Part shown: one piece after another, positions 24,951 through 32,655 of the stretch
Position numbering within the stretch: the stretch's first letter is position 1
Layout: each line of letters starts with the position of its first letter
Source: an uncultured Eubacterium sp.
GTDB taxonomy: Bacteria; Bacillota; Clostridia; Oscillospirales; Acutalibacteraceae
DNA: 64,000 nucleotides
Direction: 5' to 3'
Assembly (NCBI GenBank): GCA_910577195.1
Contig: CAJTLP010000002.1
Location: 248,001-312,000 of the forward strand
Made by a program: the position numbers and the translations under genes
The notes under the pieces: model-generated
Told to the model about the DNA's origin: nothing
The model's input: the letters and a program-made list of their open reading frames with translations, nothing else
Database searches by the model: none

Positions 24951-25769
24951 TTGATTAAATTAATTGCAACGGATCTGGACGGCACACTGATGTCACCTGA
25001 TCATCTTACAGTATCTCCGCACACTGTAAATACCATTAAGTCAGCACACGATAAAGGCATCAAGCTGGCGGTTGCCACAGGCAGACCGCTGTCACTTATA
25101 GGTGATGTGATTCATCAGGTGCCTTTTGTGGATTATATTATATATTCAAATGGCGCCTGTGTTTTTGACAGAACAAAAAATGAGATTATTTATTCAAATC
25201 TAATACCGAATGAGCTTGCTCTGGAGCTGATTGATTATCTTCTGGAGAACAAGGTGTTTTTTGAAATATATGTTGAGGGTAAATCATACTATCAGCTTGA
25301 TACGGAGTATTTGTTTGAAAATACATTTTTTGAAAAAGCCTTCATTGATGAGGTTATGAGGTCAATGACCGGATGCAGAAATCTGTCGGAATATCTCGGC
25401 AATAAGGCTGTTGAAAAAATAACGCTGTACTGCGTTAAGGATAAGGATTATGATAAATTCAGAGATAAATTTTTATCATATGATTTATCGGTTGCCTCCA
25501 GCTTTGAAGCGAATATTGAAGCTACAGTAAAAACGGCAAACAAGGGCGAAGCAGTTAAAGGAATATGTGATGCCTTAGGTATAACCGCAGACGAATGTAT
25601 GACCTTCGGTGATGCAGGAAATGACTGTCCGATGCTTAGATTTGCAAAATATTCCTTCGCAATGGCAAACGGTACGGATGAATGTAAGGCGGCTGCAAAG
25701 TATATTGCAAAGTCCAATGCTGAGGATGGACTCGCACTTGCAGTTGAGGAATATGCACTTAAATGGTAA
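24951..25769 (+). CDS. Cof-type HAD-superfamily sugar-phosphatase
   Basis: 272-aa haloacid-dehalogenase hydrolase of the Cof/YidA type II cap group. Motif I is ATDLDGTLMSP, motif II ATGRP, motif III Lys in TANKGEAVKGI and motif IV FGDAGNDCPML. These enzymes dephosphorylate sugar phosphates or flavin/pyridoxal precursors in the cytoplasm. The start is a TTG (24951) with AAAAGGAAG upstream and the natural N-terminus IKLIATDLDG directly after. It stands alone before the electron-transfer operon. Confidence 0.92.
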   Translation: MIKLIATDLDGTLMSPDHLTVSPHTVNTIKSAHDKGIKLAVATGRPLSLIGDVIHQVPFVDYIIYSNGACVFDRTKNEIIYSNLIPNELALELIDYLLENKVFFEIYVEGKSYYQLDTEYLFENTFFEKAFIDEVMRSMTGCRNLSEYLGNKAVEKITLYCVKDKDYDKFRDKFLSYDLSVASSFEANIEATVKTANKGEAVKGICDALGITADECMTFGDAGNDCPMLRFAKYSFAMANGTDECKAAAKYIAKSNAEDGLALAVEEYALKW

Positions 25770-25787
25770 TTTTCCTTAAAAATACTA

Positions 25788-25816
25788 TTGAAAGATAAAT
25801 CATAATTTAGTATTAT
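25788..25816 (+). promoter_or_regulatory. Promoter of the NuoEF-like operon
   Basis: TTGAAA (25788-25793), 17-base spacer, TATTAT (25811-25816), about 60 bases before the first ATG, which has AAGGAGAGG as SD. Confidence 0.65.
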
Positions 25817-25875
25817 GTTAAAAAGCTGAATATTAAAATTATATATTTTATTATAACGGATAAGGAGAGGATTAT

Positions 25876-26349
25876 ATGACAGAGAAGATTGACTTGACTT
25901 TAATGGCTCCTGTACTTGATGAGCTTGCGAAAGTAAAAGGCTCACTTATAACTATTTTGCAAAAAACACAGGACATTTACGGTTATCTTCCCAAAGAAGC
26001 AATTGAGTATATCAGTGAACAAACAGGAATTGCAGAAAGTGAAATTATGGGCGTAGCGACCTTTTACACGCAGTTTCGTTTAGAGCCTGTTGGTAAATAC
26101 CTGATTATGCTTTGTCAGGGCACTGCCTGCCACGTGAATTCAAGCGAACTCATTTTACAGACTATTCAGGAGGAGCTTGGTATCACAGACGGTGAAACAA
26201 CTGAGGACGGACTTTTCTCACTGAAATGTGTGGCTTGTCTCGGCTGCTGCTCATTATCACCTGTTATGATGATTAACGAGGATACATACGGTTCTCTCAC
26301 TCCCGATAAAACGAAGAAAATTTTAAAAGAGTTAAGGGAGGCTGAGTAA
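25876..26349 (+). CDS. NuoE-like [2Fe-2S] subunit (HydC/HndA type)
   Basis: 157-aa thioredoxin-like ferredoxin of the complex I 24-kDa family. A helical N-terminus (GSLITILQKTQDIYGYLP) leads to the four cluster ligands in LCQGTACHV and VACLGCCS. Found in NADH-dependent hydrogenases, formate dehydrogenases and related bifurcating complexes. It passes electrons between the NuoF-like flavin subunit and partners. Its stop is one base before the ATG of the NuoF-like gene. First of three genes in an operon with no hydrogenase catalytic subunit. Confidence 0.93.
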   Translation: MTEKIDLTLMAPVLDELAKVKGSLITILQKTQDIYGYLPKEAIEYISEQTGIAESEIMGVATFYTQFRLEPVGKYLIMLCQGTACHVNSSELILQTIQEELGITDGETTEDGLFSLKCVACLGCCSLSPVMMINEDTYGSLTPDKTKKILKELREAE

Positions 26350-26350
26350 T

Positions 26351-28096
26351 ATGAAAATTGTTGTCGGTCAGGGCTCCTGCGGTATTGCAGCAGGTGCGGA
26401 AAAGGTAAGGCAGGCACTTTTAAAGGAAAATCTGAACGGTGCCGAGCTTACAATCGCAGGCTGTGTAGGTATGTGCTACCTTGAGCCTATCGTAGATATT
26501 TATGAGGATAACGGCGAGTTCAAGCGCCTTGTCCGTGTGAATGAAAAGGATGCAGTAAAAATTGCTGAATATACAAACACAGGCGATGTAAATGCGATTT
26601 CGGATTTACTTGTTTCTGATGAGGATAAGGAATTTCTTGAAAAGCAGACACGTATTGCGCTCAGACGCTGCGGTGTTATCAATCCGGAGGAGCTTGAGGA
26701 TTTTGTGGCTGCTGACGGATATACTGCACTTAAAAAGGCAGTCTGTGATATGACACCTGAGGAGGTTATTGAGGTTATCAAAACCTCAGGCCTTGCAGGT
26801 CGTGGCGGCGCAGGCTTCCCGACCTGGTTCAAGTGGAATGCAGCTAGGCAGTCTGAGGGTGAGGAGAAGTATCTGATCTGTAATGCGGACGAGGGTGATC
26901 CCGGTGCTTTTATGGACAGAGCGGTTATTGAGTCCGATCCTCATAATCTTATTGAGGGTATGCTCATTGGCGCATATGCAATCGGTGCAAAAAATGCCGT
27001 TGTTTATGTAAGAGCTGAGTATCCTTTGGCAATCAAAAGACTTGAAAGAGCAATTGAGCAGGCTACAGCAGCAGGCTATCTCGGTGACAATATTTTCGGC
27101 ACGGATTTCTCCTGCCATATGTCTATCAAGGCAGGTGCAGGTGCATTTGTATGCGGTGAGGAAACTGCACTTATCGAATCCCTTGAGGGACACAGAGGTA
27201 TGCCTCGTCTCAAGCCGCCTTTCCCTGCACAGAGCGGTTACTGGAGAAAGCCTTCAAATATCAATAATGTTGAAACCTTTGCCAATGTAAGCTGGATTAT
27301 CAATAACGGCGGTGAAGCTTTTGCCGCAATGGGTACGGAAGGCTCAAAGGGTACAAAGGTATTTGCCGTTACAGGTAAGGTAAAACGCAGCGGACTTGTG
27401 GAAATCCCTATGGGTAAAACTCTGCGTGACGTTATCTTTGATATCGGTGGCGGTATGAAGGGCGACAAGGAATTCAAGGCTGTTCAGATGGGCGGTCCGT
27501 CAGGCGGATGTATTCCTGCAAGCCTGATTGATACGGTTATCGACTATAAAGCACTTGGTGCAACAGGTGCAATCATGGGTTCAGGCGGTATGGTTGTTAT
27601 GGACGAAAGCACCTGTATGGTTGGTATGGCAAAGTTCTTCCTTGACTTCACGGCTAAGGAAAGCTGCGGCAAATGTGTTCACTGCCGTATCGGTACAACC
27701 AGAATGCTGGAGATTTTAACAAGAATTACTGAGGGCAAGGGTCAGGACGGAGATGTTGAACTCCTTGAAGAGCTTTGCTACGGTATCAAGGACGGTGCAC
27801 TCTGCGGCTTGGGTCAGACAGCACCAAATCCTGTTTTAACAACAATCAAGTATTTTAAGGACGAGTACATAGCTCATATCAAGGACAAAACCTGTCCTGC
27901 AGGTGAGTGCTCAAGTCTTATTGAATATTCTATCAATGCTGATGCCTGCAAGGGCTGTACACTCTGTGCAAGAAACTGCCCTGTTGGCGCGATCAGCGGT
28001 ACAGTCAAGAATCCGCATGTTATTGATACTGACAAATGTATTAAGTGCGGTAAATGTATTCAGTCCTGCAAATTCGGTGCAGTGGTAAGAAAGTAA
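26351..28096 (+). CDS. NuoF-like NADH-oxidising FMN/iron-sulfur subunit (HydB/HndC type)
   Basis: 581-aa flavoprotein. An N-terminal thioredoxin-like [2Fe-2S] region (GQGSCGIAAGA, CVGMCYLEP) is followed by the NuoF core with the FMN/NADH site GRGGAGFPTWFKW and ICNADEGDPGAFMDR. A [4Fe-4S] motif ESCGKCVHCRIGT follows, and a C-terminal two-cluster ferredoxin domain (CKGCTLCARNCPVGAI, CIKCGKCIQSCKFGA). This extended form is typical of soluble bifurcating NAD-linked enzymes, not of respiratory complex I. The partner for the ferredoxin tail is probably the next gene product or free ferredoxin. Confidence 0.93.
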   Translation: MKIVVGQGSCGIAAGAEKVRQALLKENLNGAELTIAGCVGMCYLEPIVDIYEDNGEFKRLVRVNEKDAVKIAEYTNTGDVNAISDLLVSDEDKEFLEKQTRIALRRCGVINPEELEDFVAADGYTALKKAVCDMTPEEVIEVIKTSGLAGRGGAGFPTWFKWNAARQSEGEEKYLICNADEGDPGAFMDRAVIESDPHNLIEGMLIGAYAIGAKNAVVYVRAEYPLAIKRLERAIEQATAAGYLGDNIFGTDFSCHMSIKAGAGAFVCGEETALIESLEGHRGMPRLKPPFPAQSGYWRKPSNINNVETFANVSWIINNGGEAFAAMGTEGSKGTKVFAVTGKVKRSGLVEIPMGKTLRDVIFDIGGGMKGDKEFKAVQMGGPSGGCIPASLIDTVIDYKALGATGAIMGSGGMVVMDESTCMVGMAKFFLDFTAKESCGKCVHCRIGTTRMLEILTRITEGKGQDGDVELLEELCYGIKDGALCGLGQTAPNPVLTTIKYFKDEYIAHIKDKTCPAGECSSLIEYSINADACKGCTLCARNCPVGAISGTVKNPHVIDTDKCIKCGKCIQSCKFGAVVRK

Positions 28097-28117
28097 GAGA
28101 GGAGCAGATTTATACTT

Positions 28118-30331
28118 ATGGAAATGATTAATCTTACAATTAACGGTCAGAATGTTACTGCTCCTGCCGGCAGTACAATTTTAGAGGCAGCAAGAAAAAA
28201 CGGAATTTATATTCCCACACTTTGCTATGATGAGGCGGTTGAGGTTTACGGTGCCTGCGGTCTCTGCGTTGTTGAGGCTGAGGGCGTTCCTAAGCTGCTG
28301 CGTTCCTGCTCAGCAAAGATTTCTGAGGGAATGGTAATTAATACGGAAAGCGAAAGAGTTGTTAAGTCAAGAAAAATTGCAATGGAGCTTCTGATGTCCG
28401 CCCACGATGGCGACTGCATTGCTCCGTGCCAGCTTGCCTGCCCTGCAAATACAGATTGTCAGGGATATGTTGGTCTTATTGCAAACGGAAAATTTGAAGA
28501 TGCTTTAAAGCTTATTAAAAACACCAATCCTCTGCCTGCGTCTATCGGCAGAGTTTGTCCGCACCCTTGTGAAAAGGCTTGCAGACGCGGTAAGGTTGAA
28601 GAACCGATTAATATTGCACAGCTTAAATTTTTTGCGGCTGACCTTGACTTAAAGGGTGAAAAATATCTGCCTGCGTGTGCAAAGGCAACAGGCAAAAAGG
28701 TCGCAATCGTAGGCGGCGGTCCTGCAGGTCTGACTGCTGCGTATTACCTCAGGACACTTGGTCACGAGGTTACTGTTTTTGATATGATGGATAAAATGGG
28801 CGGTATGCTCAGATACGGTATTCCGCAGTACCGTCTGCCGAAGGAGCTGCTTGACAGTGAGATTGCACTCATTGAAAAGCTTGGCGTGCGCCTTGTGAAC
28901 AATGTGAAATTCGGCAAGGATATCACACTTGATATGTTAAAGTCCGTAAATGACGCTGTTATACTTGCACCCGGTGCCTGGAAGTCAAGTCCTATGCGTG
29001 TAAAGGGTGAGGATATCAATGGCGTATACGGTGGTATAGATTTCCTCAGAAGTGTTATTCAGGGAAATCCTGTGCCAATCGGTGAAAAGGTGGCTGTCTG
29101 CGGCGGCGGTAATACTGCTATGGATGCCTGCCGTACAGCCGTTCGTCTCGGTGCAAAGGAAGTTTATGTTATCTACCGCAGAACGGAAAAGGAAATGCCT
29201 GCGGAGGAAATTGAGATTAAGGAGTCAAAGGAAGAGGGCGTTATTTATAAATTCCTCACAAATCCTGTTGAAATCCATGAGGAAAACGGTAAGGTCTGCG
29301 GTATGACGCTTCAGCTTATGGAGCTTGGCGAACCTGACGCATCAGGAAGAAGAAAGCCTGTTGCCATTGACGGCAGGACCGAATACCTTTCGCTTGACAG
29401 TGTTATTATGGCTATCGGTCAGAAGCTTGACCCAACCGATTTCAGTGTTGTTGAGCTGACTGACAGAGGTACAATCCTTGCTGACGAGGATGATTTTAAA
29501 ACAAATATTGACGGTGTGTTTGCAATCGGTGATGCCACAAATAAAGGTGCGTCCATTGCTATTGCAGCAATCGGCGAGGCTGACCGCTGCGTTAAGTCTG
29601 TTGATGCTTATCTTAAGGGCGAGGAGCTTGACTTCACACCGAAATACATCAGCAAGCGTGATGATGAAAGAATCGACGTATCAGGCAAGGAGACTAAGCC
29701 AAGAGTGGTTGCGGATGTGCTTGATGCCGATGTAAGAAAAAATAATTTTGATGAGGTTTCACTGGGTCTTACGGTTGAACAGGCTAAAAAGGAGGCAGAG
29801 CGCTGTCTTGAATGCGGCTGCCGTGAGTATTTCAAATGTAAGCTTCTGCAGGTTGCTCAGAGATATGATATTCATCCTGAACGCTTTGCAGGCGAGATGC
29901 CGCAGAAGTATACACGTGATGAAAATGCATTCATTGAGCGTAACACAGCTAAGTGTATTCTTTGCGGACTTTGTGTTCGTTCCTGTAAAGAGGTAATGGA
30001 TATCAGCGCAATCGGTCTCTTGGGACGCGGATTCAAAACAAGTGTGTCACCTGCCTTTGCTTTGCCGCTTGACCAGACAAAGTGTACGAACTGCGGTCTT
30101 TGTGTTAAGCTCTGTCCTACAGGTGCACTGACTGAAAAATCTTCACTGAATAAGCAGGTTCCGCTTAAGGAGCAGTATTCCATTGAAACGGTAACCGTTG
30201 ACGGAAAGGCTTGTGAGCTGCTTGTTTCACGTTATAATGGTGAGGTTATCAGAGCCGTGCCTAATAATGATAACGCGAGAAACTGCGGTCTTTCACGTGA
30301 AGCATTAATGGATTTGATTAAAAAAGATTAA
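28118..30331 (+). CDS. NuoG-N-terminal/GltD-like FAD and iron-sulfur oxidoreductase
   Basis: 737-aa multidomain protein. Residues 1-80 form a [2Fe-2S] ferredoxin (YIPTLCYDEAVEVYGACGLC). Then comes a Cys-rich GltD-type segment (CIAPCQLACPANTDCQGYV) and a two-dinucleotide flavoprotein core with FAD motif VAIVGGGPAGLTAAYYL and NAD(P) motif VCGGGNTAMDACRTA. The end has two [4Fe-4S] clusters (CILCGLCVRSCKEVM, CTNCGLCVKLCPTGA). Such subunits occur in NADPH/NADH-linked hydrogenase or formate dehydrogenase complexes and in SfrB-like reductases. No H-cluster or molybdopterin domain is present. With NuoE/NuoF partners it probably moves electrons between NADH, NADPH and ferredoxin. Confidence 0.88.
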   Translation: MEMINLTINGQNVTAPAGSTILEAARKNGIYIPTLCYDEAVEVYGACGLCVVEAEGVPKLLRSCSAKISEGMVINTESERVVKSRKIAMELLMSAHDGDCIAPCQLACPANTDCQGYVGLIANGKFEDALKLIKNTNPLPASIGRVCPHPCEKACRRGKVEEPINIAQLKFFAADLDLKGEKYLPACAKATGKKVAIVGGGPAGLTAAYYLRTLGHEVTVFDMMDKMGGMLRYGIPQYRLPKELLDSEIALIEKLGVRLVNNVKFGKDITLDMLKSVNDAVILAPGAWKSSPMRVKGEDINGVYGGIDFLRSVIQGNPVPIGEKVAVCGGGNTAMDACRTAVRLGAKEVYVIYRRTEKEMPAEEIEIKESKEEGVIYKFLTNPVEIHEENGKVCGMTLQLMELGEPDASGRRKPVAIDGRTEYLSLDSVIMAIGQKLDPTDFSVVELTDRGTILADEDDFKTNIDGVFAIGDATNKGASIAIAAIGEADRCVKSVDAYLKGEELDFTPKYISKRDDERIDVSGKETKPRVVADVLDADVRKNNFDEVSLGLTVEQAKKEAERCLECGCREYFKCKLLQVAQRYDIHPERFAGEMPQKYTRDENAFIERNTAKCILCGLCVRSCKEVMDISAIGLLGRGFKTSVSPAFALPLDQTKCTNCGLCVKLCPTGALTEKSSLNKQVPLKEQYSIETVTVDGKACELLVSRYNGEVIRAVPNNDNARNCGLSREALMDLIKKD

Positions 30332-30344
30332 CCCCCATAGGGGC

Positions 30345-30373
30345 TTGTAATGATGCTTTAATTATATTATAAT
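30345..30373 (+). promoter_or_regulatory. Promoter of hypBA
   Basis: TTGTAA (30345-30350), 17-base spacer, TATAAT (30368-30373). A small CCCC/GGGG hairpin at 30332-30343 just upstream separates it from the oxidoreductase gene. Confidence 0.65.
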
Positions 30374-30403
30374 CTATTCAGTTTTTGAAATCCGGAGGAA
30401 GCA

Positions 30404-31072
30404 ATGGACGAATTCAAGGTAATTGAAATTAAAAAAAGTGTTTTTGAAAATAATGATAAAGAGGCGGACCGCTTAAGAGCTGAGCTTAAAAAGGAAAAAA
30501 CTTTCCTTCTGAATCTTATGTCCTCACCGGGCAGTGGAAAGACCACAACCCTTAAAGCAACAATTTCTCGCCTTAAGGATGAAATGAATATCGGTGTTAT
30601 GGAGGCGGATATCGACAGCGATGTGGATGCAAAAACAATTGCCGATACAGGTGTAAGGTCAATTCAGCTGCATACCGGCGGTATGTGTCATCTTGACGCA
30701 GGTATGACCGAGCAGGGTATCAGGGAGTTCGGTACAGATGATATGGATCTTGTTGTGCTTGAAAATGTGGGCAATCTTGTCTGCCCTGCCGAGTTTGATA
30801 CCGGTGCAAGCAAAAATGCAATGATTCTGTCCGTGCCTGAGGGTGATGATAAGCCGCTTAAATATCCGCTTATGTTCACGGTTTCGGATGTTGTTCTTAT
30901 CAATAAGATTGATACAAAGGCAGTGTTTGATTTTGATGATGATGCGGTTGTTCAGCGTATTCATAAGCTGAATCCGAATGCTGAAATTTTCTTTATCTCT
31001 GCAAAAACAGGCGAGGGCGTGGATGCCTGGTGTGACTGGCTGAGAAAAGAAGTCAAAGAGTGGAATCAATAA
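30404..31072 (+). CDS. hypB: Hydrogenase nickel-incorporation GTPase HypB
   Basis: 222-aa G3E-type GTPase that delivers nickel to [NiFe]-hydrogenase or, with HypA, other nickel enzymes. Walker A SSPGSGKTTT near residue 43, the metal-site region TGGMCHLDAGM, VVLENVGNLVCPAEFD and the guanine motif VLINKID are seen. No long N-terminal His stretch is present. SD CCGGAGGA. Translationally linked to hypA (TAATG overlap). No [NiFe] subunit lies nearby, so the client enzyme is elsewhere in the genome. Confidence 0.95.
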   Translation: MDEFKVIEIKKSVFENNDKEADRLRAELKKEKTFLLNLMSSPGSGKTTTLKATISRLKDEMNIGVMEADIDSDVDAKTIADTGVRSIQLHTGGMCHLDAGMTEQGIREFGTDDMDLVVLENVGNLVCPAEFDTGASKNAMILSVPEGDDKPLKYPLMFTVSDVVLINKIDTKAVFDFDDDAVVQRIHKLNPNAEIFFISAKTGEGVDAWCDWLRKEVKEWNQ

Positions 31073-31410
31073 TGCATGAGCTTGGAGTTGTTCTTGAAAT
31101 CTTTGATCTGATTGAAGAGATAATGAAGGAACAGGATTTGAAAAAAGTATCATCCGTTACCGTTGAGGTAGGCGAGCTTTCAGGTATTCTTTCCGATTAT
31201 TTCAAGGAATGCTGGAATGCTGCAAGACTTGGCGGCACTTTTGATAAAACAGAGCTTAAACTCGTAAATATTCCTGCCGCAGCACGCTGTGTTTGCGGTA
31301 ATGAATATGAGATGACGGCAAACAGCCGAATATGCCCAAAGTGTCATAAGACGGATTATGAAATTATCAAGGGCAGAGAATTTATGGTGCTTTCCATTGA
31401 GGCCTGCTGA
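31072..31410 (+). CDS. hypA: Hydrogenase maturation nickel/zinc-binding protein HypA
   Basis: 112-aa metallochaperone. The nickel-binding N-terminus MHELGVV has His2 directly after the initiator, which fixes the start at the ATG at 31072; four codons further upstream would spoil that site. The zinc site is CVCGNEYE with CPKCHK, though the first pair is CxC instead of CxxC. It cooperates with HypB in nickel insertion. A bidirectional terminator follows. Confidence 0.94.
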   Translation: MHELGVVLEIFDLIEEIMKEQDLKKVSSVTVEVGELSGILSDYFKECWNAARLGGTFDKTELKLVNIPAAARCVCGNEYEMTANSRICPKCHKTDYEIIKGREFMVLSIEAC

Positions 31411-31426
31411 AAACATTATAAAGTAT

Positions 31427-31457
31427 AAAAGAACTCGGTATGTCCGAGTTCTTTTTT
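31427..31457. terminator. Bidirectional terminator after hypA
   Basis: 12-bp stem AAAAGAACTCGG (31427-31438) with CCGAGTTCTTTT (31444-31455), then T. The stem sequence matches the terminator at 47973. It also ends the minus-strand ribbon-helix-helix gene. Confidence 0.85.
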
Positions 31458-31626
31458 ATTCGTTATAGATATCATCCAGGGCAGTGCGAACCGCCTCAAC
31501 CACAAAAGCGGTGAAGGTGCAGTCTTTGCCGATAATCAGATTTTCAACCTGGTCAATGATATCATTGGGAAAACGTATGCTTTTACTTGTTGTTGGCGGT
31601 GTTACAGGTATCTTGAATTTTCTCAT
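31456..31626 (-). CDS. Ribbon-helix-helix DNA-binding protein, copy 2
   Basis: 56-aa near-duplicate of the protein at 23187. It has the same basic PVTPPTTSKSIRFP start and differs by Gly for Ser (IIGKDC), Ala for Val (VEAVRTA) and Tyr for Asn (DDIYNE). SD GAGGTGAT precedes the ATG. As with copy 1, an XRE-type gene is divergent from it, but here that gene is reduced to a C-terminal piece. The gene is intact and has the terminator of hypA at its end. Confidence 0.8.
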   Translation of the reverse strand: MRKFKIPVTPPTTSKSIRFPNDIIDQVENLIIGKDCTFTAFVVEAVRTALDDIYNE

Positions 31627-31662
31627 ATTATCACCTCAATTTTGTTTTCATCCCATTTCAAT

Positions 31663-31704
31663 ATAGTCTATTTTGGACTTTTTTTGTCAATAGTCTGTTA
31701 TGGA
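31663..31704. promoter_or_regulatory. Direct repeats between RHH copy 2 and XRE remnant
   Basis: ATAGTCTATTTTGGA (31663-31677) and ATAGTCTGTTATGGA (31690-31704), 27 bases apart. This occupies the place of the AACACA operators in the first locus but has a different sequence, so a different regulator specificity is likely. Confidence 0.45.
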
Positions 31705-31737
31705 ATATTTATAATTATCTTATAGGGGGTCAAAGAA

Positions 31738-31863
31738 ATGGACTATGAAAAAAGAAGAACACAATATAAAGTTGATGATATTATAAAACTATGCTTATAC
31801 TATGGTGTATCCGCCAATTACATACTCGGATTACCTCAAGATTTAGACTATCCCAAACGATAG
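31738..31863 (+). pseudogene. XRE regulator remnant lacking the HTH
   Basis: 41-codon frame beginning MDYEKRRTQYKVDDIIK and continuing LCLYYGVSANYILGLP, which is the last third of an XRE-type regulator, the part after the recognition helix. A good SD (AGGGGGT) precedes the ATG, so it may still be translated. The HTH has been lost, probably by internal deletion. It faces away from RHH copy 2, repeating the layout at 23 kb. Confidence 0.6.
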
Positions 31864-31925
31864 AAACATGGCAATCATCAGAAGTGGAGCGAGGACAGGT
31901 TTTACAGCACAGAATAAAAAACATA

Positions 31926-31960
31926 AAAACAGAGAACCCAATGTACGGATTCTCTGTTTC
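31926..31960. terminator. Bidirectional terminator between XRE remnant and acidic protein gene
   Basis: Stem AAACAGAGAA-CC (from 31927) with GG-TTCTCTGTTT (to 31959), flanked by A-rich and T-rich sides. Confidence 0.75.
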
Positions 31961-31999
31961 TTTACTTAATGATAAAGGTATTTTATTTGTCGGAGTGTT

Positions 32000-32440
32000 T
32001 TATAATTTTTCTTCCAGAATCCAAAGATGAACATCCTTGCCCTTCTTTGCTTTCATAATTGTACTAAGATAAACATCAAAGGTGTATGATTCATCATCTA
32101 TGCTGTCAAGCATCACAAAATCACTCTTGTCAGCAATCTGAATGCTGCAGGATGCAATATCATCGGAATCAACCCTGATCATATCATCATACTCAGGATT
32201 TTCATCAGCATCAAAGGTATCATTGTCTTTCAGAATTTTAAATATTTTTATTTCTTCCGTATCCTTTAACTGCTCTAAAACAGAAATACAGAAAAGGTCA
32301 AATTCCGTATTGCCCCAAGTGTAGAATTCCCTTACATCCATCATAAATACCAAATAGTTGATTTTATGATACAGGCAGAATTTCTCCTTATCCGATAATT
32401 TTGTTGAATTTGTATTTGCAAAAAAACTGCATTTTGACAT
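32000..32440 (-). CDS. Hypothetical acidic protein
   Basis: 146-aa soluble protein, rich in Asp and Glu, with no signal peptide. Notable stretches are YHKINYLVFMMDVREFYTW, KDTEEIKIFKILKDND and a C-terminal KGKDVHLWILEEKL; no family was recognised. Start is the ATG at 32440 with GAGGTG upstream; frame continues 20 codons further without a SD. A long leader of about 135 bases lies between its promoter and start. It is a single-gene unit ending at a shared terminator. Confidence 0.65.
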   Translation of the reverse strand: MSKCSFFANTNSTKLSDKEKFCLYHKINYLVFMMDVREFYTWGNTEFDLFCISVLEQLKDTEEIKIFKILKDNDTFDADENPEYDDMIRVDSDDIASCSIQIADKSDFVMLDSIDDESYTFDVYLSTIMKAKKGKDVHLWILEEKL

Positions 32441-32587
32441 AATAAACACCTCTAAACAGCCGCAGGCATTATGTATTAAAAGACTATCCCCACAACCCAC
32501 GTTTTTATAAATTAAAGTTCTGAAACACTGTAGTTATAAATGCGTATTTACAGTATTTCGGAAAGGTTATATTTATGCTGCAGACAT

Positions 32588-32616
32588 AGTATATCATTAT
32601 TGAAATTTTTAGTCAA
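32588..32616 (-). promoter_or_regulatory. Promoter of the acidic-protein gene
   Basis: Minus-strand TTGACT (32611-32616), 17-base spacer, TATACT (32588-32593). The leader to 32440 has a hairpin GAAATACTGTA with TACAGTGTTTC (about 32523-32558). Confidence 0.75.
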
Positions 32617-32655
32617 TATTTATGATGTTCTATTGCGGCTAAATATAATTTAATA

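Noticed and set aside
25876..30331. Respiratory complex I or complete FeFe-hydrogenase operon
   Set aside because: No membrane subunits, no NuoG catalytic region and no H-cluster motifs such as TSCCPAW are encoded; only soluble electron-transfer subunits are present.
30659..31153. 164-codon minus-strand frame
   Set aside because: Antisense to hypB and hypA, whose motifs are complete.
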